Below, piece by piece: positions 56,641 through 64,000 of a DNA stretch of 64,000 bases. The notes beneath the pieces are model-generated. The model worked only from the letters and a program-made list of their open reading frames with translations, made no database searches and was not told the DNA's origin. Origin of the DNA: Dicyema japonicum (taxonomy: Eukaryota; Dicyemida; Rhombozoa; Dicyemidae); the NCBI GenBank assembly GCA_011109175.1, contig RDEW01000050.1, positions 212,694 through 276,693 on the forward strand, read 5' to 3'. Each line of letters begins with the position of its first letter. The first letter of the stretch is position 1. The position numbers and the translations under genes were made by a program.

Positions 56641-57500
56641 TTTATTTATTTAAAAAATTCAAAGATCACCAAGAAGAAGGTGTCAAAGCCAACTAAGTGA
56701 TCCCAGCTTCGAATAACTCCCGACTCTCCTTGAGTAGTTCGCCAGCGTTCATACTGTTTTCAAGAAATGACTCCTCGAATTTCTACAGAACTCGTTCTGG
56801 GAATATTTTTTAAAACTGATCGGCATTCCTCCGCACTTTTCTCTACTTGGGATTCCTGGTTCCTTGCAGAAACGAAGGAAACCTCTGCCATTATTTCTGG
56901 TCGACTCCTCTGAAAGTTTCATGTGTGGGAAGAAATCTATTGTTTTCCTCCGGAGTGAGTTGATGTGTTCAATTTCCGAAAAAAAAAGACAAATCTCCAA
57001 GTGGAACAAGCGTATTCGATTTTCGGAGCACTTATTTAATGATAAAATCTACTTTACTGGAGAGAGGATCTTTTTTACAATATCCTTTAAAACATTCCAC
57101 TTTCAAATCCCCCTGAGAGAGTGGCAATAATACGATCGTCTGGTATCATGAATTAAATAGAATGGGAGACAGATCCATGTAGCACTTATTAGGAAGTAAG
57201 TGTGATCTTGAATTTGTTCCATTAACGTCTTCCGACTCAAAATATAATTTTACAGCCATATTTGTTCAGATGTATATTTGACATGAAGATCTTCTTAGTC
57301 AAGATCGGCCTCGAAACATGTCAAGGGCCTTTTGTTGTCGATTGATACTAAAGCTTCCATATGTATTCTCTCATTGAAGCTAAAAATTGGAAACACATCT
57401 CAAGTGAGTCGTGGCAGATTGCCCTCCAGTAAAGCTATGCTGAAACGCAAACATTGGCAGAGTAGGGAAAATTAGACTTTCCAGCACTTTTGATGGTGTA
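56641..57500 (-). mobile_element. Jockey-like LINE fragment
   Basis: Minus strand: EALVSIDNKRPL (RT block equivalent to LVSIDIQKAFD), then ENRIRLFHLEICLFFSEIEH and the 3' module GATCACTTAGTTGGC-type end. Stop-ridden. Confidence 0.6.
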
Positions 57501-57503
57501 AGT

Positions 57504-57730
57504 CAGGGGTCAGCAACCGTGGAGAGTCATTGTGACTCTGAGTTTTTTTTATGTGGCTCTTTTATTTATCGGAAATGATTACTTGCATCTACAATAAAAA
57601 ACATTTTCAAAATAGTTTTTTTTCGAAAATATTTTTTATGTATATTTTAGACTAAATATGATAATTAGATGCTATTTTATATTGAATTGTTATTTTTATT
57701 TAAAATTTTTACATAATTTGCATATTTTAA
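57504..57730. mobile_element. Possible hAT-like terminal segment
   Basis: CAGGGGTCAGCAACCGTGG followed by TGTGGCTCTTTTATTTATC is a common hAT 5' terminus style. No partner end or TSD found. Confidence 0.3.
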
Positions 57731-57749
57731 TTTAAGGCTACGATTTAGT

Positions 57750-58740
57750 TGATCATTCTTACCTTGTCGAGTGCCCACACGGTCTGTGTATGCCTGTAAT
57801 AGGCACCGGATAAGCGAGGTAAAACTCAAGAGAGGGATTCTTCAGGGAGATAGCATGTCTCAGCTGCTCTTTGTTCTTGTTTGGAGCCATTGAGTCGCCG
57901 CCTCAATGACCTGTTTGAGCAAATACCAGTTCATTGTGAAGGGGATTTGTTTCAGTACAAATCACCTTCTTTTTCTTATCGATGACTTGAGACAGGTATA
58001 GGACTAGATTTGAATTATTCAAAGTCTGCGACTAACACGCAAGTATGTAGCGAGTTAGTAAAAGTCCTAGAGGAACACAAGGATATAAGTATCTGGGTGT
58101 TACCGAACTCCAAAGACCCTTATAATGCCTGAGACAAAGCGACAAATTACTGAAGACATTGTAAAAGAGCATGTTAATATGTAAGACGTCTCTAAATGCA
58201 AGGAATTTGTTCCTAGTATGCTGTCTCGCTGCTAATCTACTAAATAGGTGTTGTGGAGTTTGAGCCCAAAGAGTATGATGAGATGGATGTTATGATCCTT
58301 GGAGTACTCAGAGAGAACAATGTCCATGTGCTGGCAGCCAATAAGGAGAGACTATATTTACCCCGTGATAAATTCGCCGTGGAATGTGTGGAGTAGTCCA
58401 ACTAAGTGAGCGTATCCTAATGCGAATGCACGACACCCTGATAGCTGGGTCAAGTGTGTCTGCTAGGAAGCACGCCATAATAACGACCGAGAAAACAGGG
58501 GCAACCCACTTAGGCACTATCAGACCTTTTTTGTCTGCTAAGTATGGTGTTGATGATGGTGGGCTAGTAAATGTGAAGGCGTTGATCGAACTACAATATA
58601 ATAATTTGATGGAAAAGATCAACTTAAAAAGCCTTCATAAGGTCTTCTTCATAGCATTGGACAACCCACATATAGCGTCGACAATAATATGGCTAAAATA
58701 CGGTGACAACTCACTTTGATCGGATGTGCTGTATTTAGCT
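57750..58740 (+). mobile_element. LINE fragment (RLE-type RT)
   Basis: KLKRGILQGDSMSQLLFVLV (RT block), then EYDEMDVMILGVLRENNVHV and NKERLYLPRDKFAVECVE, wording typical of the post-RT region of this LINE type, and an open C-terminal frame 58384-58719. Confidence 0.6.
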
Positions 58741-58829
58741 CAATCTGTTCTAAGCGATAAATATCATTGACTCAGTTTAACTAAATAAATTTAGCATAAA
58801 TCTGTGAAATAAAGTTATTTGTTTTGATA

Positions 58830-61410
58830 AGGTCTCCATTGTGGGAAAAGTATATAAACGTGGCGTCATGCAGTTCACCTGTTGTTGTGGTGGCGCTCAG
58901 TGCAAGTTCTGCATGGAAGAGAACCGTTCGACTTTCCCTACCTTTCTGCGATCTTCAGAAGAGTGGCTTACCAACTTTCCCGTTTTCTCTCTACTACTTC
59001 TGTCTGGTGATGTAGAACCTAATCCGGGACTCAACTGCACGTTGAGTATTCTACAACTAAATGTAAATGGAATCCGCAATAAAGTATTGGAATTACGATC
59101 TCTCTTATCCCATTTGAGAGTGGACTTTGCCCTCATCCAAGAATAGAAGCTCTCTATAAAGTCCCCAACACCTTGTTTTCCTGGATATTGTGTCGCAGGG
59201 ACCGAACAAGAAGTCCCGGAGAAGGATTATTGACTATCGCTAAGGATGGACTTAAATTCACGGATGTCACCCCTTCTGTACCTTTTCTCTGCGAAGGAGA
59301 TCTTATTCTGGAACAGATTTCTATTGAAGTTCCCTTTTCTTTGACGAGATGTTTTACACTATGTAATGTATACATCCCGCCTCAGGTGTCATGTACTACT
59401 TCCTACATCCCCAATCTATTGAGCCTGTGTGGACTAAAGGACCTGTGTGGACTAAAATTACTTGAAAGCCGACTGGCAAGGTTTCAGGAAGTATGTGGAC
59501 AATAGTCTCCTTGACCTTACTATGGTTAATTGCACAGTAGAAGAGACGGCCAAGATTCTGTCCGCTATCATTCTGAAAGCTGATAAATTATTTATACCCG
59601 TCACCTTTTACAAGAAGTTCAATCCAAGATTATCATCACAAATTGTGTCACTCATCAAGAAAAGAGATGCGCTGAAGAGGAATTGAACGCTGACTAATAA
59701 CTCTTCTACTCCATACGTTCACTGAATACCAAATTATCTGAGCTTATCCAAACTAACAACAGACTCAAAACGGAGCGCCTAGTTGGACAACTATGTCATA
59801 AAAACTCTTGTGCCACATTTTGGAAAACGCTAAGAAGGATCAATAGCCTTATCAATGAGGACCGCGGAACTGAGGCCGTTACCCGCAACGCTTCGGAACC
59901 CGCACGCAAACTCGCAAACAAGATTATGAAGTACTACGTATCGATCAGCCATAAATTTTTTCTCGTTCTACACTTGTTGAACGTCGCGGCCACAACAAGA
60001 ACCATACTCCACCTTCTTCACCTCCGATGATGTTGACAAGGTTATTAAATTGCTACGTCCCACTCGTGCTTGTGGTCCCGACGGTATTTGCACTATTCAC
60101 CTCAAACATCTTGGACCTCAGGCACGGGCCATACTATCAAGATTGTACAACGACTCTATCAACTACCATTCGCTACCTAATATGTTGTAAAACTCTCTGA
60201 TTACGCCAATTCTAAAGCACAGAAAACCAAAAGACGTTCCTCTTCTTACCGCGCCATCTCAATAACTTGTGTTTTATCAAAAGTACTGGAAAAGCTTGTG
60301 TTAATGCGCATCTCTCCTGTTCTACATTCACCAGAGTTTCAACATGGTTTCAGGGCAGACCGTTCTACAACGACTCATTTGGGTTCTATCTCCCAGTTTA
60401 TTACTGACGGCTTCTACGTGAGAACACACTTACGGACGGCCTTAGTATCCATCGACATACAGAAGGCCTTTGATTCTGTTCTGTTATAACTCCTAACGCA
60501 AAAGATTTTTAACTCGAACTTAAACCCAAACATCAAGCTATGGCTAGAAAACTTCTTAACTGGACGACGCGGAAGAGTCCGGATTGACAAAACCACTTCA
60601 AAATCAAGATTACTCCCCAATGGGTCCCGCAAGGCTCCCTTTATCACCTCTCCTTTTCAACCTATTTCTACATTACCTACCTAATACCTATGACCAGAAC
60701 ACTATGTTTTTATCCTATGCGGACGACCTAATTATCGCTGCAAAAAATAAATCTCCTTCCATAGCTGTAGCAGCTGTTCAGCCACACCTAAACCGAATTT
60801 TTGACTGGCTATCTGCATATATGTTATGTGTGTCAGCATCCAAGTCTCAGTTCACATTACTTACTACAGACAGAAGGTTTAAAAGTGGGCTTGAGTTATC
60901 CATCTGAAACACTCCCATTCTTTCTACGCGGACCCAGAAGATCCTTGGTGTATCATTCGACTCTTTTTTGCCGTTCTCGAGTCACGTAGAAAAGCTACTC
61001 GCCAAGGGTCTTCGAAAATGGAACATTCTGAATGCGATGATAAAAAAGAGCCCATTCCCCCCGGCTGCTTGCGTCAGCAAGGTCTATCAACAAGTAATCA
61101 TACTTACCATTGAATATACCTTCTCCACCTGGAGGTTTGCGATTCCCCTTTTTAGAGTGGACCGTTTGAACTCCCTCATGCAGAGAATTATCCACCACAC
61201 GGACATCCCCATTGGCGACCTCGTTTCTGATGAGGCAACGTTGAAAAATGGCCAGGAATTTTGGTCGGTAATAAAAAAGTGCACGCCGATTGAATTCTTT
61301 TGCAGAAGGAAGAGAAGATGCTTCCGAGTGCGGTTGGATCATCGGAAGATCAAATGAAGAGAGTTCGGATGTTGCTGGAAGCTGGGATCACCTAATTAGT
61401 TAGTTTTGAC
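58830..61410 (+). mobile_element. CR1/Jockey-like LINE, most complete copy
   Basis: The N terminus has a Cys-rich stretch (CCCGGAQCKFCME), then LLLLSGDVEPNPGLN, a 2A-like motif, then APE endonuclease (SILQLNVNGIRNKVLELRSL, FALIQE, GEGLLTIAKDG, CNVYIPPQ). RT: ACGPDGICTIHLKHLGPQA, FQHGFRADRSTTTHLGSI, ALVSIDIQKAFDSVLL, FLSYADDLIIAAKN, ILGVSFDSFLPFSSHVEKLL, then the C-terminal STWRFAIPLFRVDRLNSLMQ. It ends GITxLIS-like at GGGATCACCTAATTAG with a TTAAATAAATAAA tail. At least five stops or frameshifts. Confidence 0.85.
59014..59040 (+). other. 2A-like ribosome-skipping motif (altered)
   Basis: The encoded GDVEPNPGL fits the DxExNPGP consensus known from CR1-type LINEs except that the final Pro is Leu. 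Confidence 0.7.
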
Positions 61411-61909
61411 CTATCTTTCCTGGTTGTCTTGGGGTTAAATAAATAAAATAAATTATGGCCTGGGCTGCAGGCATTGACCATGCAATGGTAGTTATTTCTC
61501 ATGGTGCGAGTCCAATATTCTAACGTGCCATTCTAGACTCACTTTTCCGCAGTCCTGCAAACCACCTCCTTTTTGCGTCCCATCAAAAGGAGGGACAGCC
61601 GAGAAGAGGGATGACTAATTGAGTGCATTTCCATATAGATCTTAAGAGAGAATGCACCCTCAATTAGTTAGCTAAGTAACCCCGTCCTCACTAACTTAGT
61701 AGGACGATGAATCTGGTGATACTAATAAATTGGGAGAGATTGATTAAATATATTTAATGAATATAAAAGTTATTAATGAGGCAGATGATCATAAACATGA
61801 GGGGAATACTCTGAATTTAGAAGGGATTTGTGAATCTAGTGAATCTTACATGAGGGACCATTGCCGAACTACTAGTAAACATAATGAAGAAGATTTTTTT
61901 ACTTATTCC
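61411..61909. other. Spacer between LINEs
   Basis: Starts with the A/T-rich LINE tail; an imperfect inverted pair (GACTAATTGAGTGCA at 61611 and TGCACCCTCAATTAGTTAG at 61654) could be a small hairpin or element end. No gene seen. Confidence 0.35.
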
Positions 61910-62595
61910 TCAGTTGTCTTGACCACAATCGGATAAAACGCGAATCGGTCGCATCGCGCTTCGTATTTCTTCTCCTTTGCCCTCATCGTTTTTCCGCGGC
62001 ATACAGTGTGTCAACCACACTCCAAACAATGTTGGACGGGCAAAGTGTGTCGACACAAGTAGCGTGCCAGACCAAAGGTTTCCCCTCATCAAATGGGAAA
62101 ATTGTGATCCCGTCGGGACGTTTTCCGTCTCCTGTGTCCAGGCCAACAGGTTCAAGTATAGCGGGGTATCCCGCAGACTCCAGGGCTCACTTGACGATTC
62201 TGTTGATCGCCTTGTGTCTTGGGAATCGCCCTGCACTTCTTCGACACGAGAGGGCATGGTGTCCATAACAATCGACGGTGGCGCCACACCTGCATTTGCG
62301 AGTCCGGCAAATCTCCAGTCCAAATCTGGTGACAGTATCGTCGTCAAGGTGGGTCCCGACACTACCAACGGGGAGTGCATTGATCCAAGCGCCACTCGAT
62401 TCGCATCTTCCAGTGACTAGACAGGCACGTCTGTGTTGGTTTGATTGGTTTAGAAGCCTCTCATATTTATTCTCGCAGATGGTCCTGTAACGGTCTTTCT
62501 GCTCAGGCATCATCCCTTTCAAATGCTCCATATCTGTGATTTTGGTTGAGGAGGTGACGACATCTCTATTGCACAAATGTCTGAAACGCACTTAA
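61910..62595 (-). mobile_element. RLE-type LINE C-terminal fragment
   Basis: Minus strand: HRRACLVTGRCESSGAWINA, CRCGATVDCYGHHALSCRRS, RFPRHKAINR; then (frame change) LESAGYPAILEPVGLDTGDG, KRPDGITIFPF and LVWHATCVDTLC. Here the usual WD before ATC is WH. The copy ends without the ..VAIVRGN C terminus. Confidence 0.75.
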
Positions 62596-64000
62596 AGCGT
62601 TTGGAGGAGCTTAAAAACATCTTTCAATGTAAGAGGGATCAGCAAAGAGTGGGAAAGAAACCTGCTATGTTTAGATCTGAGGAGACATGGTGCAGACGTG
62701 GGATGCCTACAAGAGACAAAAGTACAGGCTGGAATGGACGAGCTACATGGCGACTATAGACTCATTTTACTACCATCGTCATCAAGACATTATGGACAGG
62801 ATTTGCCGTGCACAAGAAACTTGTTCGTGGGATACGTCGGTGTTGGAGTGTTAACGACAGGATGAGCATACTGCAAATACGGGTTGGGGTCAAACGCACG
62901 TGGAGGGCCCTTATCTCAATTATAAATGTTTATGCACCCCACAGTGGACGGGCTGCCAAAGATTCGGACGAACTTGACGCTTTCTACGTGCAGCTGTCGA
63001 GAACATATGTCAAACTGGAATCGTATTTTCTAGTCTTCATTGTTAGAGACTGGAATGCTAAAGCAGGAGTACGTCGGGAACATGAGTTGACTATTGGAAG
63101 ACACGGAAGAGGGATCAGGAATTTGCCGAGGGCTGTGCTGATAATTTTCTGCCGGGCATTTGGTCGACATAGGACTACCTGGACGAGTTGCAGAAGAAAT
63201 GAATCTGGGGGCCATGTGATGATTTACAATCAGAATGATTACATTCTTTGCCGACAGAAAGATAGAACACTATTACGGGACTCGAGGTCATACGGAGGGG
63301 CCGTCGTGGAAAGCGACCACAAGATCGTCGTGGCCTTGTTTGATATTATGCACGCACTTCAGGAACAAAGCCACCTCAGGTCATACGAGGAGGATACCTA
63401 ATCGAGAGACTATGTTTTTTACACTTCACTCGAAATATCTATCGAGCATATATGGAACATTATCTACAAGCAATAGAGACAGGCCTTCCACCGGGAGTTA
63501 CTTGGACGCGTATAATGGAAAGAATTCACATGACTGCAGACGAACACATTGGGAGGTGGCCGCACAACGCACGAGGTACCAAACAGGGCCACCCCGATGT
63601 TCCGCACTAGCTGCAAAACAGAAGGATCTTCGACTATCGCTAGAAAACATGACGAACACAGATAGGAAATGCTTTTTACAGTCGGAATGTACTAGGATAC
63701 AGAGAAAAATCAGAAAATTAAACAGTGAACATGTTGCAAACGTTTTTGATGCCAGGCTAAAGGAAGTGAGAATTAAAGGATTGTGCACAGATGTTCTTGG
63801 CAATGCGCCTGCTTAAGAGGAGGAACCAAAAGGGCAAACTAAAAATTCAGGATAACAAAGGGAATATGATTTTTGACGCTACGGAACAAGCCGAACTTAT
63901 TGCTGCTCATTTTGAACGACTCTTTGACGTTGAAAAGGTGGACATAATCACTGGTAATGCAGGAAGTCTTGTAAATGAAATCACGGTGGGAGAAGTTATG
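62596..64000 (+). mobile_element. APE-type LINE, 5' part, runs off the window
   Basis: RHYGxDLP / RRCWSVNDRMSILQIRVG, SIINVYAPHSGRAAKDSDEL, FIVRDWNAKAGVRREHE (GDWN changed to RDWN), NQNDYILCRQKDRTLLRDS, VVESDHKIVVALF. Then a pre-RT linker in a shifted frame (LKIQDNKGNMIFDATEQAEL, IAAHFERLFDVEKVD) continuing past 64000. This is the long relative of the 657-bp derivative at 23.1 kb. Confidence 0.75.

Noticed and set aside
61482-61545. tRNA-like word ATGGTAGTTATTTCTCATGGTGCGAGTCC
   Set aside because: No acceptor or anticodon stem can be formed; chance resemblance.
62008-62490. Several plus-strand open frames
   Set aside because: Antisense of the RLE-type LINE C-terminus on the minus strand, which carries the recognisable motifs.
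1-64000. CRISPR arrays, operons, Shine-Dalgarno sites
   Set aside because: The window is eukaryotic; the only regular tandem arrays are coding repeats and there are no spaced direct repeats.
1-64000. LTR retrotransposons or endogenous retroviruses
   Set aside because: No paired LTRs, gag-like CCHC, protease or integrase motifs; all RTs seen are of the non-LTR type.

Overview
ORGANISM. This is AT-rich eukaryotic, metazoan DNA. A nuclear receptor DNA-binding domain, an eIF4E-family protein, IBA57, DLST, a UBR1/2-type ubiquitin ligase and a VIPAS39/SPE-39-like protein are all interrupted by spliceosomal introns of only about 22-30 nt. I re-read the host genes by removing GT...AG stretches of that size, and each removal restored family-conserved sequence. 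Introns this short across a whole gene set are established for dicyemid mesozoans (Dicyema and relatives), so a dicyemid is the best assignment. That is inference from gene architecture, not from a database match.

LAYOUT. 1-1.1 kb: IBA57 (-). 1.1-6.8 kb: decayed LINEs. 7.9-10.7 kb: a 13-exon gene for a repeat-rich protein ending in a Ras/Rab-like GTPase domain (+). 10.8-16.3 kb: LINE fragments, a tRNA-derived SINE and a 1.9-kb hAT transposon inserted in a LINE with an 8-bp target-site duplication (TSD). 16.6-18.3 kb: an unidentified gene (-) and a low-complexity protein with a duplicated exon/intron (+). 18.4-19.9 kb: one copy of a ~1.5-kb duplication carrying tRNA-Ala(UGC); the other copy is at 39.4-41.0 kb. 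20-25 kb: LINE fragments, an internally deleted LINE with a perfect 12-bp TSD, and a SINE split by a LINE. 25.4-26.0 kb: eIF4E-family gene. 26.7-33.6 kb: LINEs. 34.0-35.0 kb: VIPAS39-like gene. 35.2-44.8 kb: LINEs, the second duplication copy, and a hAT element carrying a captured RT fragment. 45.0-53.7 kb is the gene-dense island: UBR1/2-like (+), DLST (+), a small unidentified gene (+) and a nuclear receptor (-). 54-64 kb is again LINE-dominated and includes the most complete CR1/Jockey-like element, which has a 2A-like motif.

HOW IT FITS TOGETHER. Host genes are compact, single-copy and close together (UBR to DLST about 0.1 kb), while transposable elements fill most of the space between the clusters. 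LINEs belong to several lineages: CR1/Jockey-like with APE endonuclease; APE-type with YADD RT; and types with a C-terminal zinc-finger plus PD-(D/E)XK-like region. Nearly all copies are 5'-truncated and frameshifted. Several unrelated-looking copies share one short 3'-terminal module (coding end ..GIT-stop, then a GATCACTTAATTAG-like stretch and a TTAATAAATAAAT tail). Host genes work in mitochondrial metabolism (DLST, IBA57), protein turnover (UBR), membrane traffic (VIPAS39-like, Rab-like GTPase), translation (eIF4E family) and transcription (nuclear receptor). I see no operon or shared pathway. Frame-restoring splices are predictions that need RNA support.
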